Origin: an uncultured Flavobacteriaceae bacterium
GTDB taxonomy: Bacteria; Bacteroidota; Bacteroidia; Flavobacteriales; Flavobacteriaceae
Direction of reading: 5' to 3'
Assembly: GCA_947497245.1 (NCBI GenBank)
Contig: CANMFO010000001.1
Span: 372,001-436,000, forward strand
DNA length: 64,000 nucleotides
The position numbers and the translations under genes were made by a program. A model generated the notes under the pieces. That model was given only the letters and a program-made list of their open reading frames with translations, did no database searches and was not told the DNA's origin. Positions 53,136-63,449 of this stretch are shown in pieces; position 1 is the first letter of the stretch, and each line of letters opens with the position of its first letter.

Positions 53136-53143
53136 TATATTTG
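53136..53143 (+). promoter_or_regulatory. -7 box of the SRP RNA promoter
   Basis: TATATTTG exactly matches TAnnTTTG and lies 5 bases before the predicted 5' end of the SRP RNA, the expected distance. No clear TTG is seen at -33. Confidence 0.65.
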
Positions 53144-53148
53144 CATCT

Positions 53149-53249
53149 GGCAAGTCCTACACGACCAGCTCCTGTAGAATCCCCCAGGGCGGGAACGCAG
53201 CAAGGGTATATGGTCGTAGCGGTGCGATGTAGGTAGCTTGCCTTTTTTT
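53149..53249 (+). ncRNA. ffs: Small bacterial SRP (4.5S-type) RNA with terminal T run
   Basis: A roughly 94-nt RNA that folds into one long hairpin. GGCAAG (53149-53154) pairs with CTTGCC (53237-53242), inner arms CCTACA and TGTAGG pair, and ACGACC pairs with GGTCGT. Near the tip is the SRP domain IV asymmetric loop motif (GGCGGGAACGCAGCAAGGG, 53188-53206). Seven T (53243-53249) after the last stem base form the terminator. The RNA binds Ffh and FtsY to target membrane proteins. There is no Alu domain, as in most Gram-negative bacteria. The rest of the 348-base gap between 52976 and 53323 shows nothing else. Confidence 0.92.
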
Positions 53250-53323
53250 GTACCCCATATCCAAAGAGGAGGGCCTTCGTTTCCTTTTCTGGTCCCTGAT
53301 ATTATTCGTTAATTTGCAATGGT

Positions 53324-54133
53324 ATGCAAAACAAAGTTGTTCTTATTACCGGTGGGTCCTCCGGGATTGGAAAATCGATAGGTATCTATTTGAAATCAAA
53401 GGGATTTCTTGTTTATGGCACGACGCGGAGCTTGGCCGGGCACCCCAATTTTGATGCATTTCCACTATTGGAACTGGACGTTCGGGACCCTTTGGGGATT
53501 CGTTCGGCCATCGATCGGTTGATAAGCAGCGAAGGCCGTTTGGATGTGCTGGTGAACAATGCCGGGGTGGGCATTACGGGACCCTTGGAAGAGACCCCCC
53601 ATGAAGCGATCTTGAATGCCTTTGAAGTCAATTTTCACGGCCCCATGCACATGATCAAAGCGGTTTTGCCCCAGATGCGGAGGCAAAAAAGTGGGCTGAT
53701 CATCAACATTACCTCGGTAGCCGGCTATATGGGGTTGCCTTTTCGGGGCGTATATTCGGCGACGAAAGGGGCCCTGGAGATAGCGACCGAAGCCTTGCGG
53801 ATGGAGACCAGGGATTTTGGTGTCCAGGTCACCAATTTGGCTCCGAGCGATTTTGCCACGAACATAGCCGCCGGAAGGTTTCATGCCGAGGCACGGGAGG
53901 GTTCTCCCTATTATCAAAAATATCGGAACATCCTGAAGGAGATCGATGAAAGTGTGGAGGGTGGGGGAGACCCCATCAAAGTGGCCCAAATGGTATTCCG
54001 GATCATCCGGACAAAGCGGCCGGGAATCCATTACAAAGTGGGTGCTTTTTCCCAAACAGTGTCGGTTTTTTTGAAGAAAGTTTTACCGGAGAAAGTATTC
54101 GAGAAGCTATTGTTGAACCATTATAAATTGTAG
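53324..54133 (+). CDS. Short-chain dehydrogenase/reductase
   Basis: 269 residues. The cofactor motif VLITGGSSGIGKSIG, NNAGVG, and the catalytic YSATKGA (Y-x3-K) with Ser in INITSVAGYMG are all present, so it is a classical SDR. The C-terminal tail (RPGIHYKVGAFSQTVSVFLKKVLP) is common in SDRs annotated as oxidoreductases of unknown substrate. It lies 74 bases after the SRP RNA terminator. Confidence 0.9.
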   Translation: MQNKVVLITGGSSGIGKSIGIYLKSKGFLVYGTTRSLAGHPNFDAFPLLELDVRDPLGIRSAIDRLISSEGRLDVLVNNAGVGITGPLEETPHEAILNAFEVNFHGPMHMIKAVLPQMRRQKSGLIINITSVAGYMGLPFRGVYSATKGALEIATEALRMETRDFGVQVTNLAPSDFATNIAAGRFHAEAREGSPYYQKYRNILKEIDESVEGGGDPIKVAQMVFRIIRTKRPGIHYKVGAFSQTVSVFLKKVLPEKVFEKLLLNHYKL

Positions 54134-54232
54134 TTTTGCCAGATTGCCGACCGTGGACCATCCTATTTTTTTCAACGGGCAACCCAATTGACGAACTGGA
54201 CTTTTTATCAATATATAAATAAACGTGAAGAG

Positions 54233-54886
54233 ATGAAATTTTTTATAGACACTGCCAATTTAGATCAGATAGGCGAAGCGCAGGCCCTGGGGGTCTTGGA
54301 TGGGGTTACCACCAATCCCTCCCTAATGGCCAAGGAAGGCATTAGCGGGCACGATAATATCCTAAAGCACTATGTGGATATTTGCAATATCGTGGAAGGC
54401 GACGTATCTGCGGAGGTAATATCCACCGATTTCGAGGCCATGGTAAAGGAAGGGGAGGCGTTGGCTGAACTCCACGAACAGATCGTGGTCAAAGTACCGA
54501 TGATCAAAGATGGCGTAAAGGCCCTGAAATATTTTTCGGACAAGGGAATCCGTACCAACTGCACTTTGGTTTTTTCACCGGGTCAGGCGTTGTTGGCCGC
54601 CAAGGCGGGCGCGACCTATGTTTCCCCCTTTATCGGCAGATTGGACGATATTTCCACGGATGGGTTGAACCTGATTGCCGAAATCCGCTTGATCTATGAC
54701 AACTATGGTTTTGAGACCCAAATATTAGCAGCCTCAGTACGGCATACCATGCATGTGATCGATTGTGCCAAATTGGGCGCCGATGTCATGACGGGACCGT
54801 TGTCCGCCATAGAGGGACTTTTAAAGCATCCCTTGACCGATATTGGCCTGGCCAAGTTCCTGGCCGATTATCAAAAAGGGAACTGA
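54233..54886 (+). CDS. fsa: Fructose-6-phosphate aldolase / transaldolase (TalC-Fsa family)
   Basis: 217 residues from ATG 54233, the normal start ([13 protein letters not shown]). The Schiff-base Lys is K87 in VVKVPM, and [49 protein letters not shown] and [27 protein letters not shown] are characteristic of the short transaldolase family. It either cleaves fructose 6-phosphate or acts as a transaldolase in the pentose phosphate pathway; sequence alone does not settle which. A strong terminator follows. Confidence 0.93.
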   Translation: MKFFIDTANLDQIGEAQALGVLDGVTTNPSLMAKEGISGHDNILKHYVDICNIVEGDVSAEVISTDFEAMVKEGEALAELHEQIVVKVPMIKDGVKALKYFSDKGIRTNCTLVFSPGQALLAAKAGATYVSPFIGRLDDISTDGLNLIAEIRLIYDNYGFETQILAASVRHTMHVIDCAKLGADVMTGPLSAIEGLLKHPLTDIGLAKFLADYQKGN

Positions 54887-54912
54887 GCAAGGGAAAAAAT
54901 AATGGACCATGG

Positions 54913-54939
54913 GCGCGATATCATATCGCGCTTTTTTTT
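54913..54939 (+). terminator. Intrinsic terminator of fsa
   Basis: GCGCGATA (54913-54920) and TATCGCGC (54924-54931) form a perfect 8-bp stem with a 3-base loop, followed by eight T (54932-54939). It lies 26 bases after the fsa stop. Confidence 0.85.
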
Positions 54940-55002
54940 GTGCGGGGCGTTTGCTGCGGAAGAAAGCACACGGGTTCCCGTTCCCAAGAATGCTTTGCCG
55001 AT

Positions 55003-56385
55003 TTAAAATGAGGTATAGATGTCGGAGAAGGCGTCCACGATCAGGGCGTCTTCGGTAATGACACATTTGTTGAGCGGATAAATGATCAAAGATCGCATCA
55101 ACTCTTCAAAATCACCGGCCCGATATTGTAGATCAAGGTCCAACTCGTTGGATTCCAAAAGGCCTTTCCACATGGCCTCACCGGTCCGAAAGTTGATGCC
55201 CACAAATTTGTATTCCGGTTTTTGGGAGCTCAGTTTGGCCACCCGTTTCATAATATGGTCGAAATGTCTTTTTTCCTCCCCTGACCAGAAGTAAAACACG
55301 GTTTTGCCATCTTTGGCGATTTCACGCAGTGAAACCGTATCCCCATGGGTATTGGAGACATAGAGGTCGGGAATCTCTTTGTTGGGTTGGATGTTCTCAA
55401 TACCCCTATAAAGCTCATCTATTTCATCGATGTGCCTGTTGTTCTTGGACAGCTTGTGGAATTTGCTGATAAACTTCTTATTGTTCGCATCGGTATCGTG
55501 TACCTTGAGCAAGTAGTTGAAGGCGACATATCGGAAAAGGTTGTCCTTTAACTCCTTTTCAATGACCAAACTGTCGATCAAATGCAGTTTGTGCTCATTG
55601 AAATGAAGTTGGTTCTTGACCACATTGCCCTCGATGCCACAGGCTTTGGAACAGCCCATGTACGAAAGGTTTTGGATGTGGTTCACCATAAAGCTGTAGT
55701 ACGGTCGGAGATAGGTAAGGTCCTTATTGGCGAAATCCAGTTCTTTTCGGTAGCTGTAGAAATCTTCCGGAAGCTTTTCCATGACCCCGCCATGGGACAG
55801 TTTTTTATGTCGGAAGGGATACGTTTCCTTGTAGGTGTAATAATTGTAAACAATGCTCGCCCTGGCAATCTTCCTTTCATTTTCAGAAACCGCCCCTTCC
55901 CGTTCCAGGTTCGCCAACGCACTCAACTTTAGCGATTTAAGGGAATCTATTTTATGGGTGAATTCGTCCGCTTCCAATCGGTACATCGAATTGATCAAAG
56001 GGGTTTCCTCTTCGGTGGCCAGGAAGAGCTCCAACAAAAAGTTGTTGATTTCTTCCCCCTTTCCCGAAAAGACCAAAGATTCATCGAAATCTGCTGTGTT
56101 CAAACGAATCATAAGGCTATCGCCATGCTCCAAATATACGTACTGTAGTTCCGGGGCATGGTCAAAATGGTAAAGTCCTTCCGTGATCGAATCGAATGAA
56201 AAAGAAAATCTGTCGTGTTCGTCCAGTATTACCGAATCGATGACCTTGTCGCCTTTATAAAGCACGACATGCCTGCTGGTTGGGTTCACAATCTCCCCGG
56301 CAAAAAAAACATCGGGGGAACTTTTTTCTCCTGTATTACAACCTACCAACAAGCAAAAAAACAGATAAAGTAGATGTTTATCCAT
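55003..56385 (-). CDS. Thioredoxin-fold lipoprotein lacking the CXXC motif
   Basis: 460 residues from the ATG complementary to 56383-56385, which opens a lipoprotein signal (MDKHLLYLFFCLLVGC). The first ~110 mature residues are beta-rich and DUF4369-like (FAGEIVNPTSRHVVLYKGDKVIDSVILDEHDRFSFSF, LQYVYLEHGDSLMIRLN), as in Bacteroidota TlpA-type lipoproteins. A helical middle follows. The C-terminal domain looks like a thioredoxin fold (IPDLYVSNTHGDTVSLREIAKDGKTVFYFWSGEEKRHFDHIMKRVAKL), but the redox CXXC is replaced by GEEK, so it should not catalyse disulfide exchange. A CSKAC pair lies in the middle region. Confidence 0.82.
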   Translation of the reverse strand: MDKHLLYLFFCLLVGCNTGEKSSPDVFFAGEIVNPTSRHVVLYKGDKVIDSVILDEHDRFSFSFDSITEGLYHFDHAPELQYVYLEHGDSLMIRLNTADFDESLVFSGKGEEINNFLLELFLATEEETPLINSMYRLEADEFTHKIDSLKSLKLSALANLEREGAVSENERKIARASIVYNYYTYKETYPFRHKKLSHGGVMEKLPEDFYSYRKELDFANKDLTYLRPYYSFMVNHIQNLSYMGCSKACGIEGNVVKNQLHFNEHKLHLIDSLVIEKELKDNLFRYVAFNYLLKVHDTDANNKKFISKFHKLSKNNRHIDEIDELYRGIENIQPNKEIPDLYVSNTHGDTVSLREIAKDGKTVFYFWSGEEKRHFDHIMKRVAKLSSQKPEYKFVGINFRTGEAMWKGLLESNELDLDLQYRAGDFEELMRSLIIYPLNKCVITEDALIVDAFSDIYTSF

Positions 56386-56507
56386 AAAGGAATTTACTAG
56401 GTAACGTACAAAATTAAGCAAGCGGTATACCGTTTGCTGTTAATAGCAAGTTAAAACTTAAGGAGTTACGTTAATCTTTTGGGCACGGGGTATGGACCGG
56501 AAGATTA

Positions 56508-56539
56508 TTGGTCCAAGGAACTAATTTTCCGTATTTTTG
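56508..56539 (+). promoter_or_regulatory. Predicted promoter of the ABC-F gene
   Basis: TTG (56508-56510) and TATTTTTG (56532-56539) are separated by 21 bases, within the range for Bacteroidota promoters. The inferred start near 56545 gives a leader of about 20 bases. Confidence 0.55.
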
Positions 56540-56552
56540 CACGAAATTTTAA

Positions 56553-58193
<1,641 letters not shown>

Positions 58194-58220
58194 TTTTTGT
58201 GTAACCCAAATTTTTACATC

Positions 58221-59360
58221 ATGAAAACCTACAATCTTTATTGCCTGTTATTAGTATGCCTAGTTGTGAGTTCCTGTAGTAAAACCGAAGGGGTATCGGT
58301 CGACGATGGGAAGGGAAACCCTCCCGGGACGGAAGCATCTTACACAATTCTTTTAACCTCCGGCGGTACGCTTAAGAGTACTCTTCTCGACGCAAATGGT
58401 GAGCGCGTCGCCCTGAGTCCGACGGAAAGTCCCTTTGCGGCAATCCCAGTTCCGGATTTTACCTATAAGGAGGGTACGACGATTTCCATGTACCGGTCCG
58501 GGGGAAGTTGTATTGGGGATATCCTCAGATATGATTTTGGAGATGGCTCCCCACAAGAACTGACCGTTTTCGAAGACCTCGGAACCTGTAGCCTGACGGC
58601 GTATGCCATTGCCCATTCCAACAACGCGGTCTATGTGGCCTTTGGTTTGGAGGAAACATCGAAAGAGACCGGCTACTTTGTCCGTGCCATCGATTTGGAC
58701 AGTGCTGAATTTGATTTTGTCGATGTTCCCTTGGACAAGAAACCAATGGATCTGACCTATGCCAACGATCGATTGTTCGTCCTTACCCTGGATGAGGAAA
58801 TCACCAATGAAAATGCGCTGAGTGTCCTGGATGCCGGTACAAATACACTGACCATTGAAATTGGCCTGGGATACGATGCCCACAGGATCATCACGAACGT
58901 GGATGGGAACGTCATCATCAGTTACGATGAACTGCATACCGTATTGAACAGCGAGACCCTGGCCGAACAGTACGTCAACTACCAGACCGGGAAGGAGCCC
59001 AATTTCGTGTCTTCCGAGTCAACTCATTTTGATGAGGAAGGAAGCCTGTATTATGCGATGGAGTCCGGAGACTTCAGCATGTACCCATTGATTCCCGCGG
59101 TCTACAATTTTTCCGAAAACTTGACCACCCTCTACGCTTATGAGAATTTTTTAACGGAGGCGGAACGCGATTTGGAGTATAAGATCGAAACGACCACTAT
59201 GGTGGGGTTCGATGGGAAAAATGGCTATTTGTTGATAGGGTATAAAAAATTGGACGGTTCGGGCAAAGGCGGACTTCTACGGATCAAACCGGCCCCGGAG
59301 CCGGCGGTAATCGATAATTTGGAATTGGATGGCATACCCTACGATATCATCGTAAAGTGA
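58221..59360 (+). CDS. Beta-rich lipoprotein of unknown function
   Basis: 379 residues from ATG 58221, 27 bases after the ABC-F stop, opening a lipoprotein signal (MKTYNLYCLLLVCLVVSSC). The body shows repeated blade-like segments such as YFVRAIDLDSAEFDFVDVPLDKKPMDLTYANDRLFVLTLD and GYDAHRIITNVDGNVIISYDELHTVLNSETL, suggesting a beta-propeller. No enzyme motif is recognised. Its early residues after the Cys are Gly/Pro/Ser-rich, a probable linker. It is probably attached to a membrane and exposed to the periplasm or surface. A bidirectional terminator follows. Confidence 0.72.
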   Translation: MKTYNLYCLLLVCLVVSSCSKTEGVSVDDGKGNPPGTEASYTILLTSGGTLKSTLLDANGERVALSPTESPFAAIPVPDFTYKEGTTISMYRSGGSCIGDILRYDFGDGSPQELTVFEDLGTCSLTAYAIAHSNNAVYVAFGLEETSKETGYFVRAIDLDSAEFDFVDVPLDKKPMDLTYANDRLFVLTLDEEITNENALSVLDAGTNTLTIEIGLGYDAHRIITNVDGNVIISYDELHTVLNSETLAEQYVNYQTGKEPNFVSSESTHFDEEGSLYYAMESGDFSMYPLIPAVYNFSENLTTLYAYENFLTEAERDLEYKIETTTMVGFDGKNGYLLIGYKKLDGSGKGGLLRIKPAPEPAVIDNLELDGIPYDIIVK

Positions 59361-59374
59361 ACCGCGAAATGATC

Positions 59375-59411
59375 AAAAAAAGGCATCCCCTGCCCAGTGG
59401 ATGTCTTTTTT
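59375..59411. terminator. Bidirectional intrinsic terminator
   Basis: GGCATCC (59382-59388) pairs with GGATGTC (59399-59405) with one G-T wobble, extended by A and T runs on each side that pair and also serve as T tracts. It lies between the plus-strand lipoprotein gene ending at 59360 and the minus-strand gene ending at 59423. Confidence 0.75.
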
Positions 59412-59422
59412 AAACCGCATGG

Positions 59423-60136
59423 CTAGGTCTTTAGATACCTGCTGTTCCAAATGGCCGGGTTGAAATCCTTGCCCAAGGCGACCCCATAGAAGAGGACCAC
59501 CGCCGCAATGCTTTTGAACATAAAAAAGAAAACTATCCAAAACTGGCCATTGGTGGCTTCCCTGGAAAACAATCCGACAGGAAGCAATGCGGTACATAGA
59601 TAAGTGATGGCCAAAATAAGAAGGGCAAGGTTCACAATACTTTTAAAGGGCCATGCCAGTACTCTTCGAAAAGGGTGCAGATCATTGCCCCATTTGTGTA
59701 TCAGATAAAAATAGTTGTTTCCGATAGGGACGAACAAGAGGGGATCGTCCTTGTCCTCCAGCCTAAACAGCTTGGAAGGGGCCACGACCTTAAACCCCTT
59801 TACTTCGATGTGGTGTTCGTTTTCGAGCCGTTTCGTCTTGGAAACGGCCTCGACCGGAATTTCGCCCTTGAAGTATTTTGAATCCAAAAAACGGAGCCGG
59901 TAGTCGATACAGATCGTTCTGATTTGATCCAAGTGGTAAATCCGGTTCGTTTCCAATAGATCGAAATCGAAGGCGTTGACGGCTGTTGGAGAACCCCCGT
60001 CCATATTTTTTTTGATCCGATCACGGTTTTCGACATCGTCTTGCAGCAAACGACGGACCTCCAGCAAAATTTGATCGGAGTCTTTTGCCTTGGCTTTCGC
60101 GAGCTTTGCCTCGATATTCGTTCTCTTCAACCGCAT
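59423..60136 (-). CDS. Uncharacterised membrane protein with two C-terminal helices
   Basis: 237 residues. The first ~150 residues are charged and soluble, starting with a basic helix (MRLKRTNIEAKLAKAKAKDSDQILLEVRRLL) and containing FDLLETNRIYHLDQIRTICIDYRLRFLDSKYFKGEIP and EVKGFKVVAPSKLFRLEDKDDPLLFVPIGNNYFYLIHKWG. Two hydrophobic segments follow (NLALLILAITYLCTALLPVGLF and FWIVFFFMFKSIAAVVLFYGVALG). I do not recognise a family. It is likely an inner membrane protein with a large cytoplasmic domain. Confidence 0.68.
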   Translation of the reverse strand: MRLKRTNIEAKLAKAKAKDSDQILLEVRRLLQDDVENRDRIKKNMDGGSPTAVNAFDFDLLETNRIYHLDQIRTICIDYRLRFLDSKYFKGEIPVEAVSKTKRLENEHHIEVKGFKVVAPSKLFRLEDKDDPLLFVPIGNNYFYLIHKWGNDLHPFRRVLAWPFKSIVNLALLILAITYLCTALLPVGLFSREATNGQFWIVFFFMFKSIAAVVLFYGVALGKDFNPAIWNSRYLKT

Positions 60137-60276
60137 TTCTTTTTGTTGGGCCTCTCAAAGTTAGCGAATTCCGTTTTGATGCGGATTTCCCCCTTCGGGG
60201 CGATTGTTAATATTGTGTTAAATTCTACCAACTGCACTTTCCTTTAACATGGCTGCCTTTGAGTTGTTGTATATTG

Positions 60277-60305
60277 TCGATGAATTTTGCGATTCATCGA
60301 TTTTT
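60277..60305 (+). promoter_or_regulatory. Hairpin with T run in the leader of the fasciclin gene
   Basis: TCGATGAAT (60277-60285) and ATTCATCGA (60292-60300) form a perfect 9-bp stem with a 6-base loop, followed by five T (60301-60305). No plus-strand gene lies immediately upstream, so it does not end a known transcript. It sits 33 bases before the fasciclin ATG and could act as an attenuator or a leader stabiliser. The remaining 60137-60276 gap shows no other structure. Confidence 0.45.
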
Positions 60306-60337
60306 AACTGCTGTTTCAAGCCCGAATCCGAGAACCT

Positions 60338-60889
60338 ATGAAATGCATGACAGCACCCGTGCCCTTGCTTCTTTTGCTATTTACAACCTGTACTTTTGCG
60401 CAGAACAACGCTGCCGTACATATGGACATGGATCCACACAAGTCCATAATCAAGAACACGGAAAACTCGGAGCGCCACAAGACCTTACTGACCGCGATGA
60501 AGGCGGCGGATCTTGAGGAAGTATTGAACAACGATGGCCCCTTTACGGTATTCGCGCCCTCGGACAGGGCCTTCCAAAAATTGTCGGGAAATCGGGTTGC
60601 GGAGCTTCTGCGACCCGAAAATAAAAGGGAACTTCACGCCTTGTTAACGTACCATATAGTAGCCGGAAATCTATCCGCATCCCATATGTTGAAGGCGATG
60701 TGCAGGGGGAACGGCCAAGCCTCCTTTACCACGGTACAGGGCGATGAAATCACGGCTTCGATGGATGGTATTGATATCGTATTGACCGACGGCAATGGAA
60801 ATACCGCCAAGATCACCACGGCCGATTACAATCAATGCAACGGGATCATCCACGAAATAGACAGTGTGTTCCTACCCCGTAAGATTTGA
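60338..60889 (+). CDS. Exported fasciclin (FAS1) domain protein
   Basis: 183 residues with a signal peptide (MKCMTAPVPLLLLLFTTCTFAQ). One FAS1 domain fills the rest: NSERHKTLLTAMKAADLEEVLNNDGPFTVFAPSDRAFQKL (the H1 region), then LLTYHIVAGNLSASHML (the YH motif), and ITTADYNQCNGIIHEIDSVFLP. FAS1 domains mediate adhesion or protein binding outside cells. A Cys pair (CRGN and QCNG) could form a disulfide. It ends 2 bases from the convergent pheT with no terminator between. Confidence 0.92.
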   Translation: MKCMTAPVPLLLLLFTTCTFAQNNAAVHMDMDPHKSIIKNTENSERHKTLLTAMKAADLEEVLNNDGPFTVFAPSDRAFQKLSGNRVAELLRPENKRELHALLTYHIVAGNLSASHMLKAMCRGNGQASFTTVQGDEITASMDGIDIVLTDGNGNTAKITTADYNQCNGIIHEIDSVFLPRKI

Positions 60890-60891
60890 AA

Positions 60892-63318
60892 TTAGCGCAG
60901 TTCGGCGTTCAGTTCGGTTTCGTACCGCTTTTGCAGATTTTTCATGATCTTATCGATCTGTTTGTCGGTAAGCGTGCTTTTGGTATCCTGCAGGAGGAAA
61001 CTTACCGCATACGATTTTTTCCCCTTTGGCAATTTGCTGCCGGTATAGACATCAAAAAGGCTCACGTCCTTAAGATACTTTCGCTCGGTACGCTGTGCTA
61101 GGTCATGTACCTCCTTGAAACTCACCGACTTGTCGAGAAGAAGGGCAAAATCTCTTTTTACCTCAGGGTATTTGGGGATTTCTTTGAAGACGATCTCGTT
61201 TTTTCCAGCTTGTTGGAGTACATTGTCCCAATTAAAATCGGCGTATAAAACCTCTTGTTTCAGATCAAACTTGTTCAATATCGATTTCTGGACCACCCCA
61301 AACTCGACCAATCTCTTTTTATTGGCACTTAAGGCGAGACCCTCGGAAAAGAACGCATGTCCCACAAGTTCGGAATTGGTTTTTTCCACTCCCAATCGCA
61401 GCAATACCTGCTCTATCGTTGATTTCAGGAAAAAGAAGTCCGATTTTTGGGTGGGTCCGGCCCAACTGTCTTCATTGCGGTTACCGGTGGCGAACAGGGC
61501 AAGGTGTTTTTGCTCCACCCTTTTGGTATCGTGTTGATGGTATGTTTTTCCAAATTCAAAGAACCTGAGGTTCTGCCGTTTTCTATTGCTGTTGTACGAA
61601 ATGGTCTCCAGGCCATTGAACAACATCGATTGTCGCATTACCGATAGATCCGCACTAAGCGGGTTTATCATTTTCACCGTGTGTTCCGGGTGCAGGCTTT
61701 CTGAATAATCCACATAGTCCGGGGAAGTAAGACTGTTGGTCATGATCTCAAAGAACCCTCCCGCTGCCAGTTGGCCTCCGATAATGGACTGCAGTTTATA
61801 ATCCTCGAATTTCGAAATGGGCGCGATCGAGGCATTCAATTTCTCCTTGGATAGGATATTGTTGTATCCGTAGATCCTCAAGATTTCCTCGATGACGTCC
61901 ACCTCGCGTTGCACGTCCACTCTATAGGAAGGTATGGTAAGGCCAAGTCCCGATTCCGTAAAGTTCTTTACCTGTATTTCCAACGAGGCCAAAATGGACT
62001 TGATGGTATCCGTCGGGATTTCCTGTCCGATTAGTTGGTTCACCTTGTCAAAACTTAGGAATACCTGATGGTCGTCCTTTTTATTGGGGTAGAGGTCAAC
62101 CACGTCAGAGGTAATATATCCCCCGGCAATCTCCTTGATCAAAAGGGCGGCCCGCTTAAGTGCATATTCCACATTCTCGATATCGATGCCCCTTTCGAAT
62201 CGAAATGAGGCATCTGTGTTCAGACCATGGCGTTTGGCCGTTTTGCGAATGGATACGGGGTCAAAATAGGCACTTTCCAAAAAGATTGATTGGGTATCCT
62301 CGGTGACCCCGGTATTGATACCGCCAAAGACTCCTGCGATGCACATGGGTTTTTCTGCATCACAGATCATTAGATCATCTTCGTGAAGTTCCCTTTCCTC
62401 ACCGTCCAAAGTCATGAATTTGGAGCCCTTTTCAACCGTTTTCACAATTATTTTGTCGCCGAAGATCCGATCGGCATCGAAGGCATGTAATGGCTGTCCC
62501 AGTTCATGGAGTACATAATTGGTGGCATCGACCAAATTGTTTTTTGGGGTTAGCCCGATAGCCCGGAGCCTGTTTTTCAACCAATCGGGCGAAGGTTGTA
62601 CAATCAGACTTTTTAGGGTCACACCGCAATACCTTGGCGCCAGTTCACTGTTTTCAACCTCTACCTCGATGCGCAGTGAACGGTTGTCCACATTGAATTT
62701 GCTTACGGACGGGGTGATCAACTCCTTCAATATTTCCTTTTGTTTCAGTCCGGCCCTTAAATCACGCGCTACCCCAAAATGGCTCATGGCATCTGCCCTA
62801 TTGGGGGTCAGGCCAATTTCGAAGACCTCGTCGTTTTCCACTTCAAAGATCTCTGCACAGGGGGTACCTACCGCAATGGAATCATCGAGGACTAGGATAC
62901 CGTCGTGGTCGTCTCCCAAGCCCAGTTCGTCCTCGGCACAGATCATCCCATGGCTCTCGGCTCCCCGGATCTTGCCTTTTTTTATGGTCCAACTTTCCCC
63001 TTCTTTTGTGTAGAGGGTAGTACCGATGGTGGCGACCGGAACTTTCTGGCCCGCTGCCACGTTGGGGGCACCGCAAACAATTTGTACCGGATCTTTCAGA
63101 CCAATGTCCACAAGGGTCAGTTTAAGCTTGTCGGCGTTCGGATGTTTTTCGCAACTGAGTATATGGCCCACCACCACACCTTTGAGTCCTCCCGCTATAG
63201 ATTCAAAAGGCGTAATGCCCTCGACCTCAAGGCCCAAATCGGTCAAAAGTTCTGCGGTTTTCTTGGAATCCCAATCGATGTGGAGAAACTGTTTTAACCA
63301 GTTGTACGAAATATTCAT
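60892..63318 (-). CDS. pheT: Phenylalanine-tRNA ligase beta subunit
   Basis: 808 residues, full length. The order is an N-terminal tRNA-binding OB fold (VVVGHILSCEKHPNADKLKLTLVDIG), B3/B4 (LRIEVEVENSELAPRYCGVTLKSL and GLTPKNNLVDATNYVLHELGQPLHAFDADRI), B5 (QVFLSFDKVNQLIGQEIPTDTIKSILASL), the catalytic-like core and the C-terminal anticodon-binding FDX-ACB domain (FKEIPKYPEVKRDFALLLDKSVSF). With PheS it charges tRNA-Phe. pheS is not in this window. Confidence 0.97.
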   Translation of the reverse strand: MNISYNWLKQFLHIDWDSKKTAELLTDLGLEVEGITPFESIAGGLKGVVVGHILSCEKHPNADKLKLTLVDIGLKDPVQIVCGAPNVAAGQKVPVATIGTTLYTKEGESWTIKKGKIRGAESHGMICAEDELGLGDDHDGILVLDDSIAVGTPCAEIFEVENDEVFEIGLTPNRADAMSHFGVARDLRAGLKQKEILKELITPSVSKFNVDNRSLRIEVEVENSELAPRYCGVTLKSLIVQPSPDWLKNRLRAIGLTPKNNLVDATNYVLHELGQPLHAFDADRIFGDKIIVKTVEKGSKFMTLDGEERELHEDDLMICDAEKPMCIAGVFGGINTGVTEDTQSIFLESAYFDPVSIRKTAKRHGLNTDASFRFERGIDIENVEYALKRAALLIKEIAGGYITSDVVDLYPNKKDDHQVFLSFDKVNQLIGQEIPTDTIKSILASLEIQVKNFTESGLGLTIPSYRVDVQREVDVIEEILRIYGYNNILSKEKLNASIAPISKFEDYKLQSIIGGQLAAGGFFEIMTNSLTSPDYVDYSESLHPEHTVKMINPLSADLSVMRQSMLFNGLETISYNSNRKRQNLRFFEFGKTYHQHDTKRVEQKHLALFATGNRNEDSWAGPTQKSDFFFLKSTIEQVLLRLGVEKTNSELVGHAFFSEGLALSANKKRLVEFGVVQKSILNKFDLKQEVLYADFNWDNVLQQAGKNEIVFKEIPKYPEVKRDFALLLDKSVSFKEVHDLAQRTERKYLKDVSLFDVYTGSKLPKGKKSYAVSFLLQDTKSTLTDKQIDKIMKNLQKRYETELNAELR

Positions 63319-63449
63319 TGGTCTTTGTTAAAGCGCGTAAAGATAAAACAATGCACTTAGACAGTCAACTGCATTACTTCCGTTTTGGGCCTAATTTTTT
63401 ATTGTGATTTTTTAATCGTTATTTCGATAGGTAATTCGATACCGGGAAG

